This document shows positions 40,523-52,737 of a stretch of 64,000 bases of DNA, piece by piece. The notes beneath the pieces are model-generated. The model was given only the letters and a program-made list of their open reading frames with translations. It made no database searches and was not told the DNA's origin. This DNA is from Cyanodermella asteris (taxonomy: Eukaryota; Ascomycota; Lecanoromycetes; Ostropales; Stictidaceae), in NCBI GenBank assembly GCA_900618795.1, contig UYJD01000009.1, positions 372,001 through 436,000 of the forward strand, given 5' to 3'. How positions within the stretch are numbered: the first letter of the stretch is position 1; each line of letters starts with the position of its first letter. Position numbers and translations under genes: made by a program.

Positions 40523-42931
40523 CTAAGCAGTCCACAACTGTCGGGCACCCTTCCTCTTAGATGCCTTCCTCTTCTTGTTGCCCTTGTCGAAGGCGCCCGC
40601 GTCGAAGTGGTTGCGTCCGATGTTGTCAAGGTCCTTGACTTTGTAGATTCTTACGATCCAGTTCTCAGTGGTGAAAGCCTCTTCTACTACATTCAATGTG
40701 GGGCCTTGGTCGGGAAGCTTGACGCCCCGTACCCGGTCGACGGCCTGTCCCGGCGGAAACATAGACGCGAAGTTGTAGTACGACATTTTGTACCTGAATT
40801 TGGTTAGCTACCATCTTCCCGCGTCCTGACATGAACGTAAAACTTACATCAAGCTGTTCTTCATCGTCTCGGTCGCATCTTCGTCAACACGGTACTCGCC
40901 ACGTTCCGTGAAAAAGTCTCGCTCCTTGACCTCTTCAGGCCAGATGCCTTCGGCAATACGAACCATCCACAAGAATTTGTTGATGTCGTCGCCCGAATAG
41001 CCGAGGAGGCCGCCAAAGATGATGAGGACGTATTCCACATCATGCTCGCGGAAGATTTCGTAGGCCACCTCCTCGCGCGAGCTCATGGCTTTTCCAACTG
41101 TGGCAATGTGCGTATTGTTCCATGTGTTGTTATCCACAAGTGTGGGTCGATCAGCCATGCCACCGATCTGGTAGCCATAGTCCCACCATGAGGCAATCTT
41201 GGCGTTCTTGTGCGTGTTTTGGCGGAGCCAGTCATACGCTTCACGGTAGTCGTCAATGATATGTTGAGATCCGTCAGGCATTCGGCTCGCTAACACAACC
41301 GAAGGTGAAGAATAGGCGTTCGATGTGACCCATGTGCAGTGCTGCACGAACAGTAACAAGAAGGCTGCCTGCATTCCAACAACGAGGATCTTCGAGAAAG
41401 TGCTGTAAATACCAACGACTGGCTTGCGGGCCGACCGGATTGAGCCGGTCACTACAGCTGCAGCTCGCTGGAGACCATCCTGTTCTTCTTCCTTCTTGCC
41501 GGTCTTTGCTGTAGCTGCAGCGGGCGCGGCCGGGGACTTGAGCAGTAGGAAGTTGTCAAGGATCTTGGACAGAGCCAATGCAGCCGCAATGCAGACCACC
41601 GGGGTCAAAGTCAACATCAGACGCACCATGACACCAGCAAAGTAACTGGCAAGCATGGCATAGATGATAATGAAGACGTGTTCGTCCCTCAGTTCCGTGA
41701 AGCACATGTAGACACCGGCGGGGAAAAGCCAGATCATGAAGCTGAGATCGAAAAAGAAAGACGGCCAGGCTGTCGGCTGATGTTCGGAAACGGAAGCGAT
41801 AATGGGAATGTGAATCTTGGCGTATCCAGTATCCCAAAGCGAATAGAATCGTCCGCCCCATGGAGCGATGACTCCGGCAAAGGTGAGAGTGACCAAACCG
41901 CCGAATGCGAGCACGAGGACCACAAATACAGAACCGTATAGGAGGGTTTTGAACTGTTTGCTCGGGACCATTGTTCGGATGTATTCGGCGAAAGCCACCA
42001 ATTGGATCAGACCGAATGTTCCCAGTGCAGCCATATGCTCACTCGTCTTGACGGGCAAGAAACCAACGAAAGGAATCTGCATGCTAGCAATGGTTCCGAC
42101 GACGAACCAGGTGGAGTATGCCACGTAAAGGCGGGGGCTGTACCGGCCCATTGCAATCAGAACGAAGATGTGCAGAGGTACGAGATTGGTGATGAAGACG
42201 TATCCACCCCAGGAAGCAACCATGTATCCGTAGAACAATGCGCTGAGTGTCGCCCACATGATCGATCCCTCTTTTACCGCCTTGATCCAGAGATAGAAGG
42301 TGAAAACGAGCAGGAAGATGGCAATGGCTTCGTTGTCATAGCTGCCGGCGACAGATCGAGAGATATACCCAGGAGAAATGCCCATGAAAAGTGCCGCAAT
42401 CAGACCTGCCGAATCTGACTCTGACATCTCCATGGTGAGAAGGTATGCGGAAAGCGCTGTCAGTCCTGAGAAGGCGGGCGCGAGGAGCACACAAATGTTT
42501 CTGATATCGATTGGTAGGCCGATTGAGCGCAGAGCATGCCAGATGGCGCCGCTGGTTACCATGAGACCGGGATACAGGGTACCTCCAGTGACTCGACCAA
42601 GCGGATGCCACGTCCGGTCGTCAAACCAGTCCCAGAAAGCGTAGAAACCATGTTGTACAAGATATTTTGTTGCTCTGAAGTTGAACCAAGGATCGAATTC
42701 GTGAATGATAGACTCGAAACCTGGCAATTGTTAGCACTCATCGGAGGCACGAGGCGCACACAGCTCACGAATAACTGAGAAGAGACGGCTTGCAACGGAG
42801 GCCGCGGCAATGAGGGTTAGAATGACGACTCGTAGTAGGCCTCTGGTGTTTCTGCCCAGCTCGCCTTTAAGAAAGGGGTCGATGTACTTCGTGCTGGAGA
42901 CGGACTCCCCGGACGACGAAGTGGCCGCCAT
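40523..42931 (-). CDS. STT3: Oligosaccharyltransferase catalytic subunit Stt3
   Basis: Model: complement(join(40523..40793,40848..42720,42769..42931)), 768 aa, normal for Stt3. ER-membrane enzyme transferring the lipid-linked glycan to Asn of nascent proteins. Exon 1 gives a cytosolic tail (MAATSSSGESVSS) and the first membrane helix. The luminal EFDPWFNFRATKYL with its DxD-like acidic site follows, then about a dozen membrane segments. The catalytic WWDYG is at about 566-570 (SWWDYGYQIGGMADRPT) and DNNTWNNTH follows. After the final intron comes YKMSYYNFASMF and a Lys-rich cytosolic end. Introns are 48 nt and 54 nt, both GT-AG; each splits a codon that restores family sequence (VIRFESIIHEF; SLMYKMSYY). 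It is divergent from STE2. Confidence 0.96.
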
Positions 42932-43672
42932 GATGTGCAATTGTCGAGGCTCGAGCTGTAAGGAGCTTCGATCGAGCTATACAGTATCGAGAGCATTCGC
43001 TTGGCGGATGCAATCTGGTCAGAATGGCCTTAGCGGACATAACACTTCGCTGACGCGGTCCCGGAGCTGCTCTCCGCCATCCCGATGAGCTGAAGTCTAA
43101 ATCTGTGCCATTCGGTCATCTCAAATCCACACCATCTACCCCATTGCACATGCCTCAGACACAGTCATCAGAATTATGTCTGGCTGCCGGTGGCGGAGAC
43201 CACATCTTAGTCATGGTGTTGGAGTCTTTCTGGGTCTCGTGCATTACTGTGTTCGGACCGTATGTGACTGATCCTTCTCTACGTCGAGTTAGAGCTCTAT
43301 CGAGAACAATACGAAGCAGCGAGACAATGGAATCACCACCACATATACAGCCGCTCGCCCGCCCAAGGTGCCCCTGCAGATGTTCTAGGCTTCCTATTGT
43401 TTCATGCCAACTCCAGCATTCCCATGCCTTGTATGTCCGTTGGTGGGTCATGGACTTGTAATTGTCTTCACTGTTTGATCTCCTCTGAGTCGGCGTCTTG
43501 CACGGGGCGTTGAGTGCACCTGCACCCTCAGCCTCTTGTTCGTTTCAAAATCACATGAAATTCGTTCCAGGCCAAATATATGTATGCATGATTTCGTGGC
43601 CTCGGGCAATTTCCCCTCACACACACACCTAGTATCCCGGATCCAAAACCATCGACCTTCGAAACCTTCACG
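42932..43672. other. Divergent promoter region STT3/STE2
   Basis: 741 bp with no gene; a short CA dinucleotide run lies at about 43619-43627, about 50 bp before the STE2 ATG. I saw no confident regulatory motif. Confidence 0.5.
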
Positions 43673-44791
43673 ATGGCAGCCCAGGCAATCGCTCACTTTC
43701 GCGATCTAAACGTCTACATCGAGACACCCGATGGCCTCAATATTACCATCACAGTTGGAGATCTTGACGATTTCTCACTATACAATGTGCAGAGTTGCAT
43801 CACCTATGGCTCCCAGCTCGGCGCATCTATGCTACTGCTGATCGTCATAGCTCTCGTCACAAAGGCTGAGCGGTGGAAGACTGTCATGTTCTTGCTGAAC
43901 GGCCTTACACTTTTCTGCAACTTCCTTTGCCTACTGCTGAACTCCCTGTACTTCGTTGGACCCTGGAGTGAGACCTATGTGTATTTCTCCGGAGACACTG
44001 ATTCTGTGCCGCCATCCGCATATCGAGTCTCGATTGTTGCGTCGGTGATGAGCCTTGTTGTCTTGATATGTGTCGAGGCTTGTCTAGTGCTGCAAACCCA
44101 GGTGGTGATGGTCACGATGCCTAAGGTGTGGCGCCAAGCTCTTCTGGGTGTATCCGGCTTGGTCGCGGCAGCGACGGTGGGATTACGTATTGCCTACACC
44201 GTGGAAAACATCAAAGCGATCGTCGAGGCTGTACCTGATAGCAGCTTTGACAGGCTCTCTGCGATCATGGGTGTCATGACGGCAGTCAGCATCTGTTGGT
44301 TCAGTGTTCTGTTCACTGTCAGAATCAGTCACTCGATCCTGCAGCGCCGGAAGATGGGTCTACGGCAATTCGGTTCAATGGAGGTACTATGCATCATGGG
44401 CGGCCAGACGATGATCGTACCCGGTAAGTTCATTGGCATCCATTCCATGCTCTTGGAAGTCAGCTAACCATGCGTAGCAATTCTGGCTATTATCTGGGTG
44501 GCTACCGATATCGCCAACTTCTCCAGCAGTGTCCTGACCGCCGCTGCCATTTTCCTGTCCTTGTCATCCATTTGGGCTGCGAGCATCGTTGAGGGTCGCC
44601 GGAATCGTGCCAATCAGAATCTCCAAGCCAACTCACACACGCTCGTGGCGGACACGTTCCAGTCGACAAGCAGCAACCCGAAGCAGTCGTCGGCGGTGAA
44701 AGTCTTTTCTGGGCTCAAGTCCCCCTTTGGCCGCCGCCCCAGTCACCGGAGTGTTAGCCCGTCGATCTCTTTGATCGACCAAGCTGGATAG
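43673..44791 (+). CDS. STE2: Alpha-type pheromone receptor Ste2 (class D GPCR)
   Basis: Model: join(43673..44423,44478..44791), 354 aa. Seven-helix plasma-membrane receptor for the alpha-factor-like mating pheromone, coupled to a trimeric G protein and MAP kinase cascade. Ste2 hallmarks are ITYGSQLGASMLLLIVIAL in helix 1, a C-rich FLCLLLNSLYFVGPW in helix 2, the helix 5-6 loop QRRKMGLRQFGSMEVLCIM, and GGQTMIVPAILAIIW in helix 6, where the key Pro is retained. The 54-nt GT-AG intron lies inside helix 6. The short C-tail is Ser-rich with basic ends, suited to phosphorylation. Presence of this gene implies a mating-pheromone response in the organism, even if no sexual stage is known. Confidence 0.92.
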
Positions 44792-45056
44792 ACGAGCAAA
44801 CCAAAGGGCGATGGACCTGGAGAGGCGTGGGGCTTGACATGATGGTGTCTCGGTTTCGGCTTAGCCACCGTAATCCAAGATCTGGACAGAGCTGAAGAGC
44901 GACTAGGTGGTGTTATGATTCGCAGGATAGGGCGGTCAGCAAGTCGATCAATATAACTGGATTTAATGGAACTGGCGAGGAGGCATCGGATGGCGCCATT
45001 GGACTGGGCAGCCACGCAAGAATGTTGTATCTAGATCTTTATGCTCATCAGGATGA

Positions 45057-45915
45057 TCAATTTGCTGAGTGCCAGCGCAGGTCGTAGCCAAATACTGTCC
45101 GCCTCAGCAATTCATCACCCCGATCCTCCTTGAACATGACTTCGGGCAGCACCGTTTCAAGCACCTTCTCTACCACGAAGCCGGCCTCCTTTGCAAGATC
45201 GAAGAATGCCAGATCCTTCTCCAGCAGCCACGGTCGATACGGAGTAAAGAAGACCAATGCCTTACTGTCCGCTGACTTGCGAAGGTTGAGTTGAATCGAC
45301 TTTAGCAGCTTTTCGTGTTCCGAGTGATTGAATAAAAGATCGCCCAATATCAAGAGATCAAAGCCACCATGCATAGATCTGGTTGGATCGGCACCCCACA
45401 AGTAGCCCTAGAGTCGACTCGCATTAGCTCGTATCGTTCACTTGCAGGTATGACCTCTCGACAAGGTCTGAGGTGCACCACTTTGCCTGCAATCCAAAGG
45501 AGCCACACACCTCAGCGCTGACCGCTCCACTCATCCGGCCTTCACATTCCAGTACATTGACCCTCAGATTCTCAATGAGCTCCTCATCCGGATAATCTGT
45601 AATCACAACCTTGTTCGCGCCCAGCACGCCCGCAACGAGGCCCGGCAGCCCGGCGCCAGCACCAAGCTCGAGCACATCCTTTCCCCGCACCACTTCGGGG
45701 CTGTCTTGGAAGTGGTCTGCGAGTACGCGTCCCGAGTTCCAGAGATGATGGCCCCAGAGCGGATTGTGACCGACGAGCCGCAGGTCGAGGGGTGGTCCGG
45801 AGCGGAGTGGGAAGGAAATGTGGGTGGGTGGCGCTTCGGGCTTGTAGAAGCCTTCGGGTTCAGTGAAGAGATTCACAGCGACGTCGGAGTCTGTGTCTGA
45901 ATTTGAGTCTACCAT
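45057..45915 (-). CDS. EFM7: EFM7-type protein methyltransferase (Nnt1 family)
   Basis: S-adenosylmethionine-dependent methyltransferase; the yeast orthologue modifies the N-terminus and adjacent Lys of elongation factor eEF1A. Model: complement(join(45057..45407,45442..45915)); an upstream in-frame ATG at 45981 is an alternative. Family motifs: LFTEPEGFYKPE near the N-terminus, VGHNPLWGHHLWNSG, motif I DVLELGAGAGLPGL, DYPD post-motif, GYLWGAD at the splice junction, and LILGDLLFNHSEH. The intron as placed is only 34 nt (GTGAAC to CTCTAG); a 55-nt version starting at GTCGAG keeps frame but has a weaker donor. The junction is therefore uncertain by a few residues. Confidence 0.88.
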
Positions 45916-45981
45916 GCTGGGATATTGCTGAAGGTTCGATGATTTGGTCCCGTGGAATTCCCTTGGAGATCTTACGGTCAT

Positions 45982-46946
45982 TACTCTGTCAATGCAGCGG
46001 TATGAGGTTGAAACGCGTGCCTTGAGCAGGTGAATTTTTCGAGTTTTCCCAATTTTTCATTGCCAGTTTTAATCATTATTGTTTTCGTGTTGTGCAGACT
46101 AATACGCACTACCTTCGATTCGTCAATAGCACGATGCTTTCCTCTACATTGGCCCATGTATATCTTGATCGATATTTGCTTTGTCGTATCTCGTATCGAG
46201 CTTTCCACAATTCTACCGATAACTTGATCTTGATTTGTGGATCATCACTCTACCGGGGTTTACATCCCTGATCTACAAGGCACAAATGAACTCCATTTCC
46301 GTCGTCGCGCCATGTGGGATTACCCCTGTCACTATCGGACCATCATCTTCAAGCTCAAGCCAGCTGTAAGCGAAGTCACAAAGAAGAGCACCGCGAGGAG
46401 TCCAGCCGTTGAGGCCGCTATGCATGACGCAAAGTACCCCGGCAGAGCTGCGGGTGAACATACCGGAGCCCCCCCAAGCGAAGTTATACTACCCATTGCG
46501 ATTGGTCGGGCCAAGGATCAGCTCCTTCTAACTTTCCGTGGAAACGCTCGGCAGGCCAAATCACCGTCAAGCGATGTGTTCCCCCCCGAGTCCGAGCCTT
46601 TGGCTGAAGCCTTCTTGGTCACCGGGAAGTTTAACGCCTTGGTGTACGACTGACGCGTGGTTGAACCTTGAATGCCCATGATACGGTCGTGTTGCGCATG
46701 CCTGTTTCTGGTGAGTTGGCCGCGTAGGTGCTTAGCAGCCCCATGCTTATGCCCATCGAAATGTGGCGAGTGACCCTGAAGATCCACCTGATGATCCCAA
46801 GCTAGGACTAGATGATGAGCCTCGTTCCTTTGGTGTTTGACAACCCGGTCGCTCAGCCTCTTTATATAACCTGTTCGGGTCACTTCTTCATGTTGTTCGA
46901 GTTGCGCGCACCTTTATAGTTCGTCACTGTTACTGCGTTTTCCGAG
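45982..46946. other. Intergenic, no gene seen
   Basis: Both strands carry open frames of 60-140 codons lacking motifs; the longest plus-strand one (46237-46653) starts at TTG. Treated as non-coding. Confidence 0.5.
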
Positions 46947-49576
46947 ATGCGTACGCATCGGTCTCTTCTACTGGCGCTGGCCTATCTTTTGTTCGGCAAT
47001 GCTTTGCTGGTACTTGGTCAGTCGGCGTCACAGCCTTCTGCATCTCAGGTTTCCAGTGCTTTAGAGGCTGCAGGTGCTGGTGTAGGCAATTCTCTCATTG
47101 CGACATCGCTGGGAAATCTGGCAAAGAACAGCACTGGCTTGAATCAGGCGATTTCAAATGGCTTCAACAATCTGATTACGGCCCTCACGAATTTGTTCAA
47201 CCCGGAACTCAAGTACTCTTACGGACAGTCCCCTGCGGTGTATCCAACGCGTGAGTCAACCAATCCTCTCTAGGGAGCATCTGGGCTAACCGAACGTCAG
47301 CCCAAGGCGAGGGTACTGGCGACTGGGCAAATGCCTACTCGCAAGCTCGCGCCTTGGTCGCGAAAATGACCCAGGAAGAGAAGAACAATCTCACCTATGG
47401 GGTTTCGGCGACGCAAGGCTGCTCAGGCTTCACCGGAAGTGTCCCAAGACTGGGCTTTCCAGGCATTTGCCTTAACGACGCAGAAAGTGGTATTCGAACT
47501 GGTCAGCTCGTCAGCGGCTATCCTGCCCAACTGCATGTCGGCGCATCCTGGAACCGGACCCTAGCTGGGAACCGTGCTCGCTACATCGGCCGCGAGTTCA
47601 AAGCAAAGGGGATCAATGTCGTGCTTGGTCCCGTCATCGGTCCAATTGGACGTCTAGCAAAGGGTGGCAGGAACTGGGAGGCTTTCACGAATGACCCGTA
47701 CCTGGCTGGGGAGCTCGTTGGGCCCACAGTCTCTGGCATGCAGGAATCGGTGATCGCTTGCGCGAAGCATTTCATTGCCAACGAGCAGGAGACGAACCGA
47801 ATGCCGTTCCTCACGGGTGCTCTCCCCGATTTCCTCGTTCAAGCTGTCTCTTCCAACTTGGACGACAGAAATATGCACGAGAACTACTTGTTCCCTTTCT
47901 ACGACGCCGTGAAAGCCGGAGTCGGATCTGTCATGTGCAGCTACAACAGGATTAACAACAGCTACGGATGCCAGAACAGCAAGACCATAAATGGCCTACT
48001 GAAGGGAGAGCTCGGATTCGAGGGTTTCGTGGTGAGCGATTGGACTGGACAGCATACCGGCATCGCTTCTGCAAACGCTGGTCTTGATCTCGCTATGCCT
48101 AGCTCACAGTACTTTGACAACAACCAACTTGTCACCGCTGTTCAGAACGGCTCCGTGAACTCGACCCGTCTAGACGACATGGCTACTAGGATCTTGGCGT
48201 CGTGGTACAGATTCGCTCAGTTTTCGACTCCCGGCCAAGACTCTTACGCCACGGTCGACGCCCGCGATCCCGCGTCCCAATCAACGCTCTTCCAGAGCGC
48301 TGTCGAAGGTCATGTGCTGGTCAAGAACACTAACAATGCCCTTCCCCTCAAAAAGCCCCGTGTCCTCAGCATCTTCGGCTACGATGCCATCGGCGGCCGC
48401 AACAAGTCATCCGACGATGCGCTCGCATACCCGTTCGGCATGACAAATACCAACATACGCTCCAACGGGTTCCCATTCACCGGTCTGGAACAGCTTCTCT
48501 TCATGGCCGAAGTGATGCCTTACGGTGCTGCAGGCCCGCAAGCAGCGTACGGCGGAACCATGATCACAGGAGGCGGATCCGGCGCCACCACGCCCGTCTC
48601 CTCCATAGCGCCGTACGATGCTCTAGCGCAGCAAGCCGCGAAGGACGGAACCACGCTTTACACGGACTTTACATCCCAGAACCCAAGTGTCGATGCTTCT
48701 AGCGATGCCTGCATCGTCTCGGTCAACGAACAGTCGTCCGAGTCCTGGGACCGCGCAGGCCTGGCGGATGCGTACACGGACAAGCTGATCCAGAACGTTG
48801 CGTCTAAATGCAAGAGCACGATTGTTGTCATCCACAACGCAGGTGTTCGTCTCGTTGACGCCTGGATCGACAACCCCAACGTAACGGCCGTGATATATGG
48901 CCATCTCCCTGGCCAGGAGAGCGGTAGTGCACTCACCGAGATCCTCTACGGACGTCAGTCGCCTTCCGGGAGACTGCCCTACACCGTGGCGAAGCAAGAG
49001 TCAGATTACGGCACGCTGTTGAACCCTACGGGGCCGACCTTTCAAGATCCACAATTCCCTCAGTCGAATTTCGACGAAGGACTATTCATCGACTACAAGC
49101 ACTTCATTCAGCAAGGGATTACCCCTCGATATGCGTTCGGCTACGGACTCACGTACAGTAACTTCAGCTACTCGTCACTACAAGTCTCGAAGAGCAGTGG
49201 TGTGGACACGTCCAGCTTGCCACCCGATCACTCGACAGATTCGTCAAATGTTGCGCCTGAAGGTGGGCTCGCATCGCTGTACGATAGCGTTGCGACTGTT
49301 TCTGCGACGGTGAAGAACACCGGCAATTTCACGGCTGCCGAGGTTGCTCAGCTGTATGTTGGCATACCGAATGGGTTGCCGAAGGTGCTCAGAGGTTTCG
49401 AGAAGAAGTTATTGCAGCCTGGTCAAAGTGCTACCTATCAGTTCCCGCTCAGACGGAGGGATCTGAGCACGTGGGATACGACGCAACAGCAATGGGTGTT
49501 ACAGTCGGGTACATACCAGGTCATGGTGGGAAAGAGTGTGCTAGATATCCAGTTGACTGGTACCTTGCAGATGTGA
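46947..49576 (+). CDS. Secreted GH3 beta-glucosidase
   Basis: Model: join(46947..47250,47301..49576), 859 aa, a typical fungal GH3 length. Secreted glycoside hydrolase releasing terminal beta-linked glucose from cello-oligosaccharides or related glycosides. Signal peptide MRTHRSLLLALAYLLFGNALLVLG. N-terminal (beta/alpha)8 domain with GFPGICLNDAESGIR, LGPVIGPIGRLAKGGRNWEAF, CAKHFIANEQETNR and VMCSYNRINNSYGCQNS. The catalytic nucleophile Asp lies in GFVVSDWTGQH (about residue 350). The (alpha/beta)6 domain follows, then a C-terminal fibronectin-III-like domain (VAQLYVGIPNGLPKVLRGFEK). Several N-x-S/T sites. The intron is 50 nt, GT-AG. It is tail-to-tail with an MFS gene 108 bp away. Confidence 0.94.
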
Positions 49577-49684
49577 AATGTGTACATTATCTCAGCCACG
49601 ATGTCAATACTACGATATGTCATGTTCGATCTCTGATTTCCATACCTGCTTTGTTCTGGATAGAGGGCATGTTTCTCTCATGTC

Positions 49685-51474
49685 TTACTCTTGCTTATGT
49701 TTGACAGATCTCCACTCTATCATCAGACTACCCACCATTGTAGTGCACCCCAACGCAATAGACAAATACCACGTCTTTGTCAGACTATTGCCAACGCCCA
49801 CGAACAGTTCATTCCAGCGTTCCATGGGCACCATGTTCTTGATATCGGTCAGACCACTCTGCTCCACCGTCGCTGCTGTCAAACCCGGAACCACTGCCTT
49901 CAGATTATCGGCCAACGTATTCGTGAAGATGACCTGGCCAATCGCAGTCGTAATCGCCGGTCTCAGACTCTGTCCAAACAAAATCACACCCGTGCCCATG
50001 CTGACATCTTCGGCCGGTAAGGTGGTTTGTACTGCCGACTGAGAGCCTTGAAAGCCGATCCCGCCTGCGAAGCCCGCGAAGCCGCTGTAGAGGACCATTT
50101 GGGCGAGGTCGGTGTTCAGGTCGTAGGTCGTCATTAGACCAGCGGCTATGGACATGCAGACAGAGGCGAAGAGCATGAAAGGTTTGTAGTATCCTAGCGT
50201 TGTTAGCGTTCTATTTGGCCTACTAACGAGTAGTGTAGTGGCCTATACCTAGAGCGGTCGTGCCCCAGCCTTGGAGGAAAAGTCCTATCATCATCCCGAG
50301 GAGGATGGGGATCATTCGGACGCTGCTTTCGCCAGGGGAGAGCTCGCGGACGACTTGATAGTAGGTAGGGAGGTAGTATTCGAGAACATTCATCATACTG
50401 TCGATAGAGTGAGCAGATGTAGAGGACAATATCTGGAAAACCATACCTGTTGGTACACATGGTGTAGATGAAACCAGCCGTGACATCCCTGTTCGACATG
50501 ATCCGAAAAGGGAGCGCCGCAGAATCCCCTCGTCGCCACTGGTTGTACAGAAATGCAGAGCAAAGCACTGCAAAAACGACGAAAAGTCCAATAACTCTGC
50601 CATCGGACCACGCAAACTTGGTCCCAGCCCAAGACAGGGCAATGAAAAGCGCTGTCAATCCCGGAATCAACAAACAATTACTTACCAGATCCGCCTCCTT
50701 CATCTTCTGCCAAAACGTCAAACCCCCATCCTCCCGATCCCGGGGATCCGAGAACAAGAAGATCAATGCCGCAACCGCAACGCTTCCAATGGGCAGATTG
50801 ATCCAGAAACACCACCTCCAGCCCAGCGACTGCGTGAGCGAGCCACCCACAATCGGCGCCGCGATGATCGCACAGCTCTCCACACACGCCAGCGTACCCG
50901 TATAACCCGCCCGCCGATCGAGCGGCACCATCTCGACAATGACCGCGAAACCACCCGCAAGCCCACCGGCAAAGCCGACGCCCGTGACCGCTCGCCCGAC
51001 GACAAACATCCAAGACGTGGGCGCCGTGGCACAAAGCAGATTCCCCACCAAGAAGATCAAGGTCGAAGCAATGAACACCTTCTTGATGGAGAACAGCTTG
51101 TACATCTTTCCGAAGAAGAATTGGAAGGAGCAGGTACAGAGACGGAAGGCGGACGAGTACCAGCCGACATCTTGCACGGTGTGGAATTCGTCGGTGATGG
51201 CGGGGACGGCGGTGGCGACGATGTTGGCGTCGAGGCCGCCGGGGATGATGACGAAGCAGATTGCCAGGACCGTGAGCCAGAATTTGGCACCTGTCGGATA
51301 GACCTTTTCCTGGGCTTCGGTGGTGGTAATTGGATGTGGAGGGACCTCTTCTATGGTCATCGACTCAAGGATCTGAGTCTGGTCGGAGCGGGTTCTTGAA
51401 GAGCATCTTGCTGGTGTTGGCCGTGAGATGTCGTGAACTGTATCGGGTGCTTCTGTAATGGTTAGGGTAGCCAT
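49685..51474 (-). CDS. DHA2-family MFS drug/efflux transporter (14-TM type)
   Basis: Model: complement(join(49685..50193,50249..50397,50447..51474)), 561 aa. Predicted proton-coupled exporter in the plasma membrane. The N-terminus is cytosolic and charged; then GLDANIVATAVPAITDEF carries the DHA2-like helix 1 motif, and later GRAVTGVGFAGGLAGGFAVI and GGSLTQSLGWRWCFWINLPIG, a hallmark of this family. Helices continue after the two introns (49 and 55 nt, GT-AG). The fungal drug-resistance group often includes such proteins (Azr1/toxin-efflux-like), but substrate is unknown. It is divergent from a GST gene, which would suit a shared detoxification role; that is inference. Confidence 0.92.
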
Positions 51475-51851
51475 GGTGGCGGTGGTGGTAATCGAGAGTG
51501 AGCATCGAGTCTGAGCATCTTGAGCGATGGGCGTGAGCGCTATTGTTGTACAAGTAGCATTTCATTCTCTACGGCCGAAGCTCGGTCTGATGCCTGCTAG
51601 CTCGAAGATACGCACGAGTGTCTTGAATCAGAAGCCCTGATCAGTTCACCGAACAATCACGTGCGAGGTGATCCATTGACCCGGACCAACGTTGACGCAA
51701 GATTTACGCTGAGTTTCAAACTCAAATTGGGGAGCGATATATAATTGTAGTAATTCGTACGAGTTGTTGCCGTGTTGCAATATGATGCCAGAAGATCAGG
51801 AACATGCAGAGCCTGCCGAAACTCGAGCGATATTACCACGAATAGACAATC
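51475..51851. other. Divergent promoter region between MFS and GST genes
   Basis: 377 bp, no gene seen. It should hold both promoters. I saw no convincing transcription-factor motif pair. Confidence 0.5.
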
Positions 51852-52737
51852 ATGGGGTATACAGTAATCTCCTCAACTCCGAGCCCATACGCCCGCAAGG
51901 TACGTACCGCCACTCAATTCGTAAACTACCAGACTTTGTATATGTTGCGCCTCCTTGCAAAAAGCGAATGCAATTTGTAAATTTTTCTGTCTGCACACTA
52001 AGCCTCATGCCCAGGTCCGCGTAAACCTGATTGAACAGGACATTCCCTTCAAGCTCCAAACTGAAGTCCCCTGGAACAACGACACCCAAACACCCAACTA
52101 CAACCCCCTCGAAAAGCTGTAACTCTTTCAGCGAGACCATTACCTTCATTTTTATCTGGCAATTAAAAAAATAAAAAAATCCTTATCCGATCTTTGCAGA
52201 CCAATCCTCATCATCACCCCAGACGCCAACCCGTCCGGACCACTCTCCCAAATCGTCTACGAATCCTCCGTGATCCTGGATTTCCTCAACCACGCCCCCA
52301 AGCCCGGTCCCAACGCAACCAGCACGACCCTGCTCCCGTCCGACCCCACGGACCGCCTGGCAGCCAAGCAGCTCGAAGCGCTCGCCGACGGCATCGCCGA
52401 CGCGCTGATCCTCTATTTCTGGGAGTCGAGACGCGACGAGACCCGGCAGTCGTCCGAGTGGGCTGGCAGACAGCTGCGAAAGGTCAACGGCGGGCCGAAG
52501 GCATTGGACGAGGCCGTGAGGACCCGAGCGCGGGACACCGGGTTCTTGGTGGGAGGGAAACTGAGCATTGCGGACTTGAGTGCCGTGAGTCTGTTGTGTT
52601 TCATGAATTTGAGGGAGGAGAGGGAGTGGATGGGGAAGTATCCGGCGCTGGAGAACTATTGGAGGGGTTTGGAGGAGAGAGATAGTTTCAAGCAAACGGT
52701 GCCGGTCATGTTTGAGCTGAAGGACAAGGTTGTCTAG
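51852..52737 (+). CDS. Glutathione S-transferase, three exons
   Basis: Model: join(51852..51899,52015..52118,52200..52737), 229 aa. Cytosolic GST that conjugates glutathione to electrophiles. The thioredoxin-fold start (MGYTVISSTPSPYARK) sits in exon 1, with a Ser-Pro-Tyr near the usual catalytic position; exon 2 continues VRVNLIEQDIPFKLQTEVPW. Exon 3 restores LPILIITPDANP and the glutathione-binding VYESSVILDFL. The C-terminal all-helical domain contains TGFLVGGKLSIADLSAVSLL, where the conserved N-capping Asp is present. Introns are 115 and 81 nt; the second is AT-rich. All joins keep frame. Faces the MFS transporter head-to-head. Confidence 0.9.

Noticed and set aside
46237-46653. 138-codon plus-strand frame upstream of the GH3 gene
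   Set aside because: It starts at TTG and shows no family features; probably chance.
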